64,000 nt of DNA from Planococcus kocurii (GCF_001465835.2 NZ_CP013661.2:2782501-2846500); one strand, 5' to 3'. Shown: positions 37,870-46,444, counted from the stretch's first letter. The notes: generated by a model from the sequence alone, not told the origin. A program made the numbers and translations.

Positions 37870-37927
37870 ATTGAAAAAAGAAATACACTAAAATTTTCAT
37901 GAATCCGAAAGGAAGTGCTCCACTATG

Positions 37928-38323
37928 ATGGTTACACTATTTACTTCTCCGAGCTGCACATCTTGCAGAAAAGCAAAAGCATGGCTTGAGGAACATGACA
38001 TTCCATATACAGAACGCAATATTTTCTCTGAGCCACTAACTATTAGTGAAATTAAAGAAATCTTACGTATGACTGAAGACGGTACGGATGAAATCATCTC
38101 TACTCGTTCTAAAATATTCCAAAAATTAAATGTAGATGTTGAGAGTTTACCGCTTCAGCGTTTGTATGAGTTAATTCAGGAGCATCCTGGTTTGTTGCGT
38201 CGTCCGATTATTATGGATGAAAAACGCCTTCAAGTAGGATACAATGAAGATGAAATTCGTCGATTCCTACCACGTAAAGTCAGAGCTTATCAGTTGCTTG
38301 AAGCTCAGCGTATGGTGAACTAA
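37928..38323 (+). CDS. spx: Transcriptional regulator Spx
   Basis: 131 residues, ArsC-like thioredoxin fold. Redox switch CxxC at C10 and C13 (PSCTSCRKA), the RPI motif (RRPIIMDE) and basic C-terminal residues. Spx binds the RNA polymerase alpha subunit and redirects transcription under disulfide stress; ClpXP with SpxH keeps it low. I chose the second of two adjacent ATGs (37928) because it gives the canonical [10 protein letters not shown] start; 37925 is possible. Regulated by the PerR-like box upstream. Confidence 0.96.
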   Translation: MVTLFTSPSCTSCRKAKAWLEEHDIPYTERNIFSEPLTISEIKEILRMTEDGTDEIISTRSKIFQKLNVDVESLPLQRLYELIQEHPGLLRRPIIMDEKRLQVGYNEDEIRRFLPRKVRAYQLLEAQRMVN

Positions 38324-38336
38324 TAATAAATGCATT

Positions 38337-38386
38337 AGCTGCCCGGTCTTTATGGTATTTCATAAGAGATCTTCGGGCAGCTTTTC
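38337..38386 (+). terminator. Terminator after spx
   Basis: Stem AGCTGCCCG / CGGGCAGCT around a 28-base partly paired loop, then TTTTCTTT. Confidence 0.8.
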
Positions 38387-38567
38387 TTTATCCTAAATTA
38401 GTTGCATAAATCAGTTAAGTAGATTAAACTCTATGTACTTGCAACTGCCAGTAGAGATAGGCATAAACTTTTTCTTTATCTGCAATAGAAGTTATACTTA
38501 TTTAAAGTAATACAGCACGGCTCTGAGGAATGTTCTCTTAGTCCAAACCGTAAAGGAGAGGTGTAAA

Positions 38568-39224
38568 ATGGAAATAGAACGCATAAACGACAACACAGTT
38601 AAATTTTACATTTCCTATCTCGACGTTGAAGAGCGAGGGTTTAGCCGTGACGAAATCTGGTTTAACAGAGATAAAAGTGAAGAGCTTTTTTGGGAAATGA
38701 TGGATGAAGTCAACGAAGAGGCCGATTTCGTAATGGAAGGTCCACTGTGGATCCAAGTCCAGGCTATGGACAAAGGTCTTGAAGTGACTGTGACACGCGC
38801 TCAATTAACTAAAGATGGGCAAAAACTCGACTTGCCTGATGATATAGAGGAACGTCGAAAAATGTTTGCAAGCGAAGATGCAGCTGCTCCAGAATTTGAT
38901 GAATTCGAGCCAGTTTTTGAAGAACCTGATGTTAAGAAACTTGAATATACATTTGTCTTCTCAGAAGTGGAAGAATTGCTACCGATTGCAAGGCGCTTAA
39001 TGTACGTGCCGATTGCATCAGCTATCTACCATTTCGACAACAAGTATTATCTTTATACAAATTTCGATGAAATTCTTCATTCACAAGAAGACATCAAAAA
39101 TAATGTCAGCATCATTGCAGAGTATTTGCGTACTTCACCTGTCACAATTCACCGTCTTGAAGAATACGGTAAACCTATTTTTACAGAGGATGCACTTTCA
39201 AATGTGCTTCACTATTTCGGCTAA
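38568..39224 (+). CDS. mecA: Adaptor protein MecA
   Basis: 218 residues. N-terminal MEIERINDNTVKFYISYLDV and FSRDEIWFNR are hallmarks of MecA; an acidic linker sits near 100-125 and the C-terminal ClpC-binding domain follows. MecA delivers ComK and other substrates to ClpCP. ATG 38568 follows AAAGGAGAGGTG. Between spx and coiA, as in B. subtilis. No comK is in this window. Confidence 0.95.
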   Translation: MEIERINDNTVKFYISYLDVEERGFSRDEIWFNRDKSEELFWEMMDEVNEEADFVMEGPLWIQVQAMDKGLEVTVTRAQLTKDGQKLDLPDDIEERRKMFASEDAAAPEFDEFEPVFEEPDVKKLEYTFVFSEVEELLPIARRLMYVPIASAIYHFDNKYYLYTNFDEILHSQEDIKNNVSIIAEYLRTSPVTIHRLEEYGKPIFTEDALSNVLHYFG

Positions 39225-39252
39225 GATCTCCTGAGAAGGAGATCTTTTTTTT
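39223..39252 (+). terminator. Terminator after mecA
   Basis: AGATCTCCT / AGGAGATCT stem with a GAGA tetraloop and an eight-T run. Confidence 0.92.
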
Positions 39253-39310
39253 GTTGCCAAACTCCTGTTAATTTCATAAACTGAATAAAAGGAGAGTGAT
39301 TACTATATTA

Positions 39311-40402
39311 GTGGCCAAAACCAAGCGCCAGGAATTATTTTATTTAACCGGCAAGCATACACGACAAGAATTGCAGGAAATTCGTTTGCAAGAACAGTTT
39401 TATTGCCCCTCCTGTCAAGCCTCGCTGCTGTTGAAAATTGGACAAATTAATATTCCTCATTTTGCACACAAAACTCTTTCAGACTGCGACCATTCCAGCG
39501 AACCTGAATCCTCTTTACATCTTCATGGTAAACTTCTGCTTTATCACTTCTTCCAACAGTTAAAATTCAACGTTGAACTAGAACAATACTTACCCCCGAT
39601 TCGCCAGCGTGCGGATCTTTTAGTCGATAGCCATTATGCTATTGAATTCCAATGTAGTTCAATACCTGTCTCGCAGCTTGTGCAACGCTCTAAAGGTTAC
39701 CTAACAATCGGTATTCAGCCTATCTGGATTAAAGGCTTAAAAGAGCCTTGCCAAGAAGAAATTGGACTGCTTCGGATAAAATCAGATGAACTTGCAATGC
39801 GACAAAGTGCAGGTCAGGTTTCTTTTATTCTTTTGTTTTATCCGCCGAATAACCAATTTTATTATCAGTCTAATTTGTTTTATGTGAGTCCAAACCGGTG
39901 GGTAGGGAAAACTAAGTCACTTCAAGCGACTAAACAGATTTTTCCTTTTGCATTGCCGAAGCCGTTATCAAAAGAGGAATTCAAAGTGGTCATGGAAGTT
40001 TTTTACCAGGTGAAAAAGAAATATATCCGCAATCAGTTATATGCCGAAAATCGGATCAAAAATGTATTTTGTCGGCTGTGCTATGAATTGCGAGTAGATG
40101 TGATGAATGTTCCGAAATTAGTTGGAATTCCTTTACTGGGTGCAGACTGCATAAAGCAGCCTGCTATACTGTGGCAATTACAAGTTGTAGTGGCTTACGA
40201 TAAAGGCATTTCAATAGCGGCGTTGGTAGCTTCAGGGAAATTGACTTTAACCAATCCTGCACTAACACAACAAGCCGTGCAAATCATGGAAGATTATTTG
40301 TCTCTATATGTAGCTTTTAAAGACAAAAAACTGGAGAATGCCAATCTTTTGGATATCGTCTATGATATCTATTGCAAAAACTTGAGAAAATTGAGAAAAT
40401 AA
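39311..40402 (+). CDS. coiA: Competence protein CoiA
   Basis: About 363 residues. N-terminal zinc-ribbon-like stretch FYCPSCQASLLLKIGQ with PHFAHK, then SSLHLHGKLLLYHFF and a nuclease-like motif RADLLVDSHYAIEFQCSSI (D...ExQ). CoiA is needed for recombination of incoming DNA during competence. The start is uncertain: the ribosome site GGAGAGTGAT (39291-39300) overlaps a GTG at 39296; I use GTG 39311. Follows mecA and precedes pepF as in Bacillus. Confidence 0.9.
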   Translation: MAKTKRQELFYLTGKHTRQELQEIRLQEQFYCPSCQASLLLKIGQINIPHFAHKTLSDCDHSSEPESSLHLHGKLLLYHFFQQLKFNVELEQYLPPIRQRADLLVDSHYAIEFQCSSIPVSQLVQRSKGYLTIGIQPIWIKGLKEPCQEEIGLLRIKSDELAMRQSAGQVSFILLFYPPNNQFYYQSNLFYVSPNRWVGKTKSLQATKQIFPFALPKPLSKEEFKVVMEVFYQVKKKYIRNQLYAENRIKNVFCRLCYELRVDVMNVPKLVGIPLLGADCIKQPAILWQLQVVVAYDKGISIAALVASGKLTLTNPALTQQAVQIMEDYLSLYVAFKDKKLENANLLDIVYDIYCKNLRKLRK

Positions 40403-40447
40403 GGTGTAGTTCGATTCCCGAAAGAATGGAATAGAGGAGGAAATAGA

Positions 40448-42256
40448 ATGGTTGAAAAAGTACTGACAAGAGAAGAAGTTCCAACAGAATTGACATGGCG
40501 ATTGGAAGATATATTTGCGAGTGATGAGCTTTGGGAAAAAGAGTTTGAAGAGGTTACTGCTCTTAGCGATAAAGCAGAATCGTATCAAGGAAAGCTACAA
40601 CAAAGTGCAGAATCTCTTTATGAGGTGTTGGTTTATAAAGATGAGTTGACGGAGCGCTTGAGACGTCTTTATACTTACTCGCACATGCGTTACGATCAAG
40701 ATACGACCAATTCAAAATACCAAGCACTAGACAGTCGAATCAAATCGTTATTTGCAAAAGTATCAGCAGGTTTGTCATTTTTAACACCTGAAATTTTAGC
40801 TCTAGACGAATCGACTTTAAATGAATATGTCGCAAACCATAAAGGATTGAGTTTATACAAGCAAGCACTTAAAGAATTAAATTCGATGCGTCCTCATGTG
40901 TTACCGGCTGAACAAGAATCTTTAATGGCTCAAATGTCAGAAGTCGCCCAAGCGTCTTCCGAAACATTTGGCAGCTTAAACAATGCAGACCTTGAATTCC
41001 CAGTTATAGAAGATGAATCTGGCCAACAAGTTCAAATTACACACGGCAATTATATTCGGTTCTTAGAAAGTAGCGACCGCCGCGTACGTGAAGATGCTTT
41101 TAAAGCGGTTTACGCGACGTACGGCAAGTTCCGGAACACCTTTGCATCTACCTTATCAGGTAACATCAAACGCGATAATGTAAATGCGCGAATCCGTAAA
41201 TTCGATTCAGCTCGCCAAGCGGCTTTAGCTGACGACCATATTCCAGAAGCGGTTTACGATAACTTGGTTGAAACGGTCAATGACAATCTTCACTTATTGC
41301 ATCGCTATTCTGCTTTGCGTAAAGAAGTACTAGGACTCGACAAAGTTCATATGTGGGATCTGCATACACCACTCGTTCCAGAAGTGAAGATGGAAATGCC
41401 TTACGATAAAGCAACAGGCGTTATGCTAAAAGGGCTGGAAGCTCTAGGAGATGAGTATGTAGGAATTGTCAAAGAAGGCATCGATAACCGCTGGGTAGAC
41501 GTGAAAGAAAACAAAGGCAAGCGCAGCGGAGCTTATTCATCAGGAGCATATGGAACCAATCCGTATATTTTGATGAACTGGCAAGATAATGTGAATAATT
41601 TGTTTACGCTGGCGCATGAATTTGGCCACAGTGTCCATAGTTATTATTCACGCAAAAATCAGCCTTATGTTTACGGGGATTATTCGATTTTTGTCGCAGA
41701 AGTGGCTTCTACAACAAACGAGGCTTTATTGAATGAATACATGGTCGAGGCAACGGATGATGACCAGGAACGTATTTACTTATTGAACAATTGGCTTGAT
41801 GGCTTCCGTGGCACTGTATTCCGTCAAACGATGTTTGCCGAGTTTGAACATATGATCCACAAAATGGACCAAGACGGTGAAGCATTGACTGCAGATCGCT
41901 TAACAGAAGTTTATTACGAGCTAAATCAAAAATATTATGGACCTGACGTCGCAGCTGATGAAGAAATTGGGTTGGAGTGGGCACGCATTCCACACTTTTA
42001 CTATAATTATTATGTCTTCCAATACGCCACTGGATTTAGTGCAGCTACAGCATTGAGCAAAGGCATTCTAGAAGAAGGGCAACCTGCAGTGGACCGCTAT
42101 ATCAATGAATTTCTCAAGGCGGGAAGCTCAGATTACCCAATAGAAGTACTAAAAAAAGCCGGTGTTGACATGACCCAATCAAAAGCTGTTAAAGAAGCTT
42201 GCATGGTATTTGAAGAAAAATTAAACGAACTCGAAAAATTATTGCTGAATAAATAA
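40448..42256 (+). CDS. pepF: Oligoendopeptidase F
   Basis: 602 residues, M3 family zinc peptidase. The metal site HEFGH is at H390-H394 (LAHEFGHSVHS), with the distal glutamate in EVASTTNEALL. It cleaves short peptides of about 7-17 residues in the cytoplasm. ATG 40448 follows GAGGAGGAAATAG. It is 45 bases after coiA and likely co-transcribed. It ends inside a very strong bidirectional hairpin. Confidence 0.95.
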   Translation: MVEKVLTREEVPTELTWRLEDIFASDELWEKEFEEVTALSDKAESYQGKLQQSAESLYEVLVYKDELTERLRRLYTYSHMRYDQDTTNSKYQALDSRIKSLFAKVSAGLSFLTPEILALDESTLNEYVANHKGLSLYKQALKELNSMRPHVLPAEQESLMAQMSEVAQASSETFGSLNNADLEFPVIEDESGQQVQITHGNYIRFLESSDRRVREDAFKAVYATYGKFRNTFASTLSGNIKRDNVNARIRKFDSARQAALADDHIPEAVYDNLVETVNDNLHLLHRYSALRKEVLGLDKVHMWDLHTPLVPEVKMEMPYDKATGVMLKGLEALGDEYVGIVKEGIDNRWVDVKENKGKRSGAYSSGAYGTNPYILMNWQDNVNNLFTLAHEFGHSVHSYYSRKNQPYVYGDYSIFVAEVASTTNEALLNEYMVEATDDDQERIYLLNNWLDGFRGTVFRQTMFAEFEHMIHKMDQDGEALTADRLTEVYYELNQKYYGPDVAADEEIGLEWARIPHFYYNYYVFQYATGFSAATALSKGILEEGQPAVDRYINEFLKAGSSDYPIEVLKKAGVDMTQSKAVKEACMVFEEKLNELEKLLLNK

Positions 42257-42305
42257 TATTAAAAAGAAGCAGCCCTCATGAGGTTGCTTCTTTTTAATAT
42301 TATTT
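42252..42305. terminator. Strong terminator at the end of pepF
   Basis: A stem of about 23 bp (42252-42274 with 42282-42304) with one mismatch and a 7-base loop. The pepF stop codon is inside the left arm. Confidence 0.93.
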
Positions 42306-42359
42306 AAGAATAACAAGCGAGTGGTTTGAAGATTTCATTGTGACTACAAATATGACAAG

Positions 42360-42432
42360 TTTGTGAAATCGCTTGTGAAATATTGATTTAACTATTATTC
42401 CATGATAAGATAATCTTGTGAAATAAATCACA
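42360..42432 (+). promoter_or_regulatory. roxS control region: ResD-like direct repeats, promoter and Rex box
   Basis: TTGTGAAAT occurs at 42361-42369 and 42373-42381 (12-base phase), close to the ResD site TTTGTGAAT. A promoter with -10 GATAAT (42409-42414) and -35 TTTAAC (42387-42392) or TTGATT (42383-42388) follows. Over the start site is TTGTGAAATAAATCACA (42416-42432), a near-perfect Rex box. B. subtilis roxS is known to be controlled by ResDE and Rex. Confidence 0.8.
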
Positions 42433-42527
42433 TACAAACATACACCCCTTTGTTTGAGCGTGAACATTTCTCCCATCCCCTTTGTGTAATATAGAAAGAC
42501 GCCTTCCGGACGTGGAAGGCGTCTTTT
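42420..42527 (+). ncRNA. roxS: RoxS/RsaE-family small regulatory RNA
   Basis: A transcript of about 108 nt between pepF and spxH, the same neighbourhood as rsaE in Staphylococcus and roxS next to yjbH in B. subtilis. It has the C-rich motifs ACCCCTTTGTTTGA and CCCATCCCCTTTGTG expected to pair with Shine-Dalgarno regions, and a terminator with 10-bp stem GACGCCTTCC / GGAAGGCGTC (42498-42507 with 42514-42523) and TTTT. RoxS/RsaE tunes central metabolism to the NAD+/NADH state. The 5' end is estimated from the -10 at 42409-42414. Confidence 0.85.
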
Positions 42528-42550
42528 ACGTTTAATAGAAGGATGAATTT

Positions 42551-43858
42551 AGTCAAGTCCGAACGATTGTGTAAAATTAGCTACACTGTTTCTAACCTTA
42601 TTTTGTTAAGCTCTTTTTCTGGCTATAAAGCGTCTTCTCCTGGTGCATGAGGACAGCCCCAATCAGGCGGAAAGCGGATTGCGTATTCGGAAAGATTCGG
42701 ATGACACGTTCTCTGCGGCGAACCTCCTGGTTCAGGCGTTCCAAGGAGTTGGTGCTGCGGATGTGGACGTGGCGGTTCACGGGCTCGTTCATGTATTGGA
42801 TCGTGTCATCAAAGCCTTCATCCAAGATAGCGAGTGCTTTTGCATACTTAGGCTGGTCGGCGAAAGCGGTGAACAGGTCCTCTTTGAAATTACGCATATC
42901 CTCGATGGTCACTGCCTGAAAGAGGCGTTTCAGCTGAAGACGAAATTCTTCTGAATCTTTTTTCGGTAATTTATCGACGATGTTGCGTTTGAAGTGGACG
43001 TTACAGCGTTGCCAACTCGTGCCGATGAATTCCCGCTGGATCGCTTTTTTCAACCCCTTATGGGCGTCTGAAATGACGAGCTTGGGCGACTGGAGCCCTC
43101 GGGATTTGAGTTCCTGGAAGAAGCTTTGCCAGCTTTCGAAGCTCTCCGCGTGATCCACTTTCAGCCCCAGGATTTCCCGGCGGTTATCTTCGGTTATAGC
43201 CGTGGCGATATAAACCGCTTTGGAAACGACACGGTTGTGTTCACGCACTTTGATGTACATGGCATCCACAAAGACATACGGATAATAGGTGACGTTCAGT
43301 GGCCGTGCGGCCCACTCCTTGACGACCGGATCCAGTTTGGTCGTTAACGAAGAGACGAACGACTTGGAGACGCTTTCCCCGCACAGCTGCTCGACAACAT
43401 GTGTGACTTTGCGCGTGGAGACACCGTTAACGACCATTTCCAGCATCGACAGCATGAGCGCTTGGTCACAGCGAGCGAATTTTTCAAAGGCAGAAGTGGA
43501 GAACTCACCGCTGCGCGTGCGCGGCACTTTCAGTCGGATTTTTCCGATTCCGATCGTGTAATCCCTTTCGTAATAACCATTACGTTGGTCAAGACGCTCA
43601 GATGAGCGTTCATAGCGCTCAGCTTGCAGGTATTCGTCCCGTTCATTTTCCATGTACGCATTCAACACCAGAACTACCGACGATTTCACGACGGCTTCCA
43701 TGTTCGAGTTCAAGACAGAGTCTTTCAATAAATCCATATCTACGCTAAAATTAAGGTGGGTCATCATCAATTCCTCCAATGTGATCGTGGTTGTGAACAT
43801 TGTAGCACAGGGATTGATGGGGCCCTTTTTCCTTTTACACAATTATATGGACTTAATC
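42551..43858 (-). mobile_element. IS256-family insertion sequence, complete, with 8-bp target duplication
   Basis: 1308 bp bounded by imperfect 26-bp terminal inverted repeats that share AAGTCC and ATTGTGTAAAA, and flanked on both sides by ATGAATTT (42543-42550 and 43859-43866). An 8-bp duplication is usual for this family. One transposase gene is intact and oriented leftward. The exact duplication implies a fairly recent insertion. It lies 15 bases beyond the roxS terminator. Confidence 0.93.
42598..43764 (-). CDS. IS256-family transposase
   Basis: 388 residues, complete. DDE catalytic residues are seen: D in FVDAMYIKV, D in VISDAHKGLKKA, and E in STNSLERLNQEVRRRERVIRIFPN-like C-terminal signature (STNSLERLNQ). 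The CNVHFKRN segment is also typical of this mutator-like family. Start ATG 43764 or the adjacent ATG 43767, after GGAGG (5 or 8 bases). The base composition is visibly more GC-rich than the neighbouring genes, consistent with a mobile origin. Confidence 0.94.
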   Translation of the reverse strand: MTHLNFSVDMDLLKDSVLNSNMEAVVKSSVVLVLNAYMENERDEYLQAERYERSSERLDQRNGYYERDYTIGIGKIRLKVPRTRSGEFSTSAFEKFARCDQALMLSMLEMVVNGVSTRKVTHVVEQLCGESVSKSFVSSLTTKLDPVVKEWAARPLNVTYYPYVFVDAMYIKVREHNRVVSKAVYIATAITEDNRREILGLKVDHAESFESWQSFFQELKSRGLQSPKLVISDAHKGLKKAIQREFIGTSWQRCNVHFKRNIVDKLPKKDSEEFRLQLKRLFQAVTIEDMRNFKEDLFTAFADQPKYAKALAILDEGFDDTIQYMNEPVNRHVHIRSTNSLERLNQEVRRRERVIRIFPNTQSAFRLIGAVLMHQEKTLYSQKKSLTK

Positions 43859-43891
43859 ATGAATTTTTTTATTTTATCCTAAAATTTGGTG

Positions 43892-43982
43892 ATACTGTCC
43901 GATTTGAATGAAATACTGTCCAAATTGGCCAAATACTGTCCAATTCAGCTCGAATACTGTCCAACTTACATAAATACTGTCG
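43892..43982. repeat. Five iterons ATACTGTCC with 20-21 bp period
   Basis: ATACTGTCC occurs at 43892, 43913, 43933 and 43954, and ATACTGTCG at 43974; spacings are 21, 20, 21 and 20 bases. Most copies extend to AATACTGTCCAA. The sequences between them differ. Two helical turns per unit puts every copy on the same DNA face. It lies between the IS element and the terminator of spxH. It is too short-period for CRISPR. No function is known to me. Confidence 0.85.
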
Positions 43983-44000
43983 AAACGCATAATAAACGCT

Positions 44001-44042
44001 TAAAAAAATAACCTGTCTCCCAAAGTTGGGAGGCAGGTTATT
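44001..44042 (-). terminator. Terminator of the yjbI-spxH transcript
   Basis: 15-bp stem AATAACCTGTCTCCC / GGGAGGCAGGTTATT with one mismatch and loop AAAGTT; T-run on the minus strand at 44008-44002. Includes the spxH stop codon. Confidence 0.9.
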
Positions 44043-44835
44043 TAACTTTCCATAACGTTTCTTTCGGCATGCAAATGCGTTCTAGTTTTTGTTGAAGTAC
44101 TTGTTTTTTTAACTCACATTCTGCTGTTTGTTCAGAAATGTTGTATATAGAAGCAATTTCTCTAGTTGCCATTGTCGAATATTTAGTGAAAAGATCATCT
44201 AAAGAAGGTGGAGTTTGTCGATTTAAACTTTCTTCTCCCATCATCTCTTGTAAAATGGTTTGATAAACGTCATATGAATAAAGTCCAGATACTTTTACAC
44301 CTTCATCTTCAATGCATTCATTGAAAAACACGATGCTTGGCACTTCGTTAATTTCCATTTCTCGAGTAATCTTTAAATCGCATTGAAACGCTTTTGCGGT
44401 ATGCACCGAATGAAAATCCAATTTAAATTCTTCTTGGTCTAGCTCGGCTTCTTCTGCAATCTCTAACAAAACGCTGTAAGAAGAAACGTCTTTTGACTGA
44501 AGAAAGAGGTGTTCTTGCAATTTGTGGAGAAATCTATTTCCTGAACGTTTTCCTTGAAGCTCTGCCGCTTTGATCGCAACGGAAGGTAACACGGGATGAG
44601 TCAAGTTGTCGGTCTCGATATTTGCTGAAAGTATTGTTTTATTTAAGTTGAGTAATTGTGTACTTAGCACAATACGCATGGAAAAATAATGGCCATATTC
44701 AATTTGTAATTTTCGAATGACTCCTTGCATCTCCCAGCATTCTGGGTTGAGCGGATCCACAAAAACATACAGCTCCATTGGTTTAAAAGAACTCACAGGT
44801 TCATGAATTTCTTCGACCAAATCTAAGTTACTCAC
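44038..44835 (-). CDS. spxH: ClpXP adaptor protein SpxH (YjbH), first CxxC cysteine replaced
   Basis: 265 residues, DsbA-like thioredoxin fold with a helical insert. ELYVFVDP then NPECWEM is where the family often has CPEC: here residue 30 is Asn and only C33 remains. SpxH presents Spx to ClpXP, so it works opposite the spx gene at 37.9 kb. GTG 44835 overlaps the yjbI stop (GTGA), after GGAGGAG. Loss of the first cysteine means no disulfide at that site; adaptor function does not clearly depend on it. Confidence 0.9.
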   Translation of the reverse strand: MSNLDLVEEIHEPVSSFKPMELYVFVDPLNPECWEMQGVIRKLQIEYGHYFSMRIVLSTQLLNLNKTILSANIETDNLTHPVLPSVAIKAAELQGKRSGNRFLHKLQEHLFLQSKDVSSYSVLLEIAEEAELDQEEFKLDFHSVHTAKAFQCDLKITREMEINEVPSIVFFNECIEDEGVKVSGLYSYDVYQTILQEMMGEESLNRQTPPSLDDLFTKYSTMATREIASIYNISEQTAECELKKQVLQQKLERICMPKETLWKVK

Positions 44836-45233
44836 TCCAACTCCTCCTCACTATCAGACTCATTGACCATATGATGTGCCGTTAAAACAAGTCTGTTGTA
44901 TAAGGTTTCACGGAACATTCCATTTAGCCCCACTTCATCCATCGCTTCGCTCATGCACTCTAACCAAGCTTGAGCTCGAGTAGGGGTGATGGCAAATGGG
45001 TTATGTCTTGCTCTTAGTCTCGGATGTCCATGTTCTTCTGAATAAAGATTCGGTCCACCTAAATATTGGGTTAAAAATTGTTTTTGTTTACGGGCGGTTT
45101 CTGAAAGGTCATTTGGGAAAATAGGCTGCAGCTTTGGATGTGCCGCTACGTGAGCATAAAATGCGTCGACTAGCTGTGATAATGTTTCCGCACCAATCTC
45201 TTCATACGGAATAATCGGTTTTCCAGTCATCAT
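44832..45233 (-). CDS. yjbI: Truncated haemoglobin, group II (YjbI)
   Basis: 133 residues. Globin core with B10 tyrosine (FYAHV), proximal histidine in RLRARHNPF and G8 tryptophan in AQAWLECM, as in trHbO/group II. It binds haem and probably protects against peroxide or NO-type stress. First gene of the leftward yjbI-spxH pair; ATG 45233 or 45230 follows AAAGGAG. Confidence 0.94.
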   Translation of the reverse strand: MMTGKPIIPYEEIGAETLSQLVDAFYAHVAAHPKLQPIFPNDLSETARKQKQFLTQYLGGPNLYSEEHGHPRLRARHNPFAITPTRAQAWLECMSEAMDEVGLNGMFRETLYNRLVLTAHHMVNESDSEEELE

Positions 45234-45331
45234 CGTGTCTCCTTTGCTTTAGCTGTCATTTCATTCTAACAACGGATCCCGAATATCTCAAACAAATCGA
45301 CTGCAGAGCTGCCAGGATTTGGGGATTGAAA

Positions 45332-45922
45332 CTAGTAATCAGTAGAACGTGCTGCAGCAGATTTCATGAAACGCGCAATTTTCTTATCTGCTGGACGTTG
45401 TTGAATGCCTTGTTGCTGCAAGAAATTCAAAAAGTTTTCCTGACCAGTTGCAGCATCGGAAACTTCGTATTCCAATTCGAAATCTTCTTGTCCATTGTAT
45501 TCGGAATGGTCAAGTACCAATAAGCCTTGCAAGTATTCAAATTCCACACGATGGGTCGTTAAGGTGCCGATTGATGTTAACTTTTCTGTTAGCACCTCAA
45601 GTTTTAACAGTGCTTCGGCTACTTCTGTAGCTTCGAAAGACTGTAATTCAAGCATGCGACGTGCTTGTTCATTAGTCAATTGATCGGTAATTTCGTAATG
45701 TCCAACTGGGGCTGGAATTTTTAAGGTACATTCAAAGTGCTTGTTTTTATCGCGTATGCGCAATGCGCTAAGTTGCTGTTTTAATTGGAAATCAGCGGTA
45801 TCAAAATAATGATTGTGTTGGGTGATGGGGCCACTATGAAAATCGGAATAATCTTTCAGTAAACGGGTATATTCTTCTTTTGTTAGCATGTTTTTAAATT
45901 CGATTTCAAGTTCTTTTGTCAT
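45332..45922 (-). CDS. yjbK: CYTH domain protein (YjbK)
   Basis: 196 residues. The ExExK triphosphate-tunnel signature ELEIEFK is at the N-terminus, and later strands show basic and acidic residues in alternation (LSALRIRDKNKHFECTLK). CYTH proteins act on triphosphate or organic phosphate substrates; the one here is not known. ATG 45922 follows AGAGGTG; the GTG at 45931 lies in that site. Sits beside the alarmone synthetase gene yjbM, divergent from yjbL. Confidence 0.9.
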   Translation of the reverse strand: MTKELEIEFKNMLTKEEYTRLLKDYSDFHSGPITQHNHYFDTADFQLKQQLSALRIRDKNKHFECTLKIPAPVGHYEITDQLTNEQARRMLELQSFEATEVAEALLKLEVLTEKLTSIGTLTTHRVEFEYLQGLLVLDHSEYNGQEDFELEYEVSDAATGQENFLNFLQQQGIQQRPADKKIARFMKSAAARSTDY

Positions 45923-46033
45923 GAAAAACACCTCTCTAGTAACTTCATTATCGGATAGTTGGATGCAAACTGCAACGAATGGCAGAGCTGTGTTAAAATA
46001 TCATTATCAACAAGCTAGAAAGGAAGGTTCGAT

Positions 46034-46423
46034 TTGCATAAATTAGTGGCAGTAAACAGGACCGAAATAACTGAAAAAAACATTGAGTTTATTATCGAAG
46101 AAATGGAACCGGCCGAAGCGCTTGAAGCATCCGGTCAAATGTTGACAGATTCTGATCATCAAGCGTTTGTCTATTTGTTGGACACAGGTACTGATTATAT
46201 ATATGTCCAATTTAAACTACATACATGGCCAGCGTTAACGCAAGCGTTACAACTGAAAAAAGTTCCGCTTCTGACGTGGGGTAAGCAAATTATGCCATTA
46301 GCAAATTTTCACGAAGAACTGTGGATGCTGGTGGAAAACATAGAAGGCAACGACAATTACGGGGAAGATTTCCGTACCGCTGTCGAGCAAGCATTTCATG
46401 AGGCACTTGCTTCACGAGCTTAA
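46034..46423 (+). CDS. yjbL: UPF0738 family protein (YjbL)
   Basis: 129 residues from TTG 46034, 6 bases after AGGAAGG. No known domain or membrane segment; moderately acidic soluble protein with a YIYVQFKLHTWPAL core and a LANFHEELWMLVENIEGN stretch typical of UPF0738. Function unknown. It lies just ahead of yjbM (21 bases) and is likely co-transcribed with the alarmone synthetase and NAD kinase. Confidence 0.8.
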   Translation: MHKLVAVNRTEITEKNIEFIIEEMEPAEALEASGQMLTDSDHQAFVYLLDTGTDYIYVQFKLHTWPALTQALQLKKVPLLTWGKQIMPLANFHEELWMLVENIEGNDNYGEDFRTAVEQAFHEALASRA

Positions 46424-46444
46424 AAGAAGTAAGGGGGTCCGGTG

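Noticed and set aside
42643..42954. Plus-strand ORFs within the insertion sequence
   Set aside because: Antisense shadows of the transposase reading frame.
43892..43982. Possible CRISPR array
   Set aside because: Repeat unit is only 9-12 bases and spacers 9-12 bases; no cas genes nearby.
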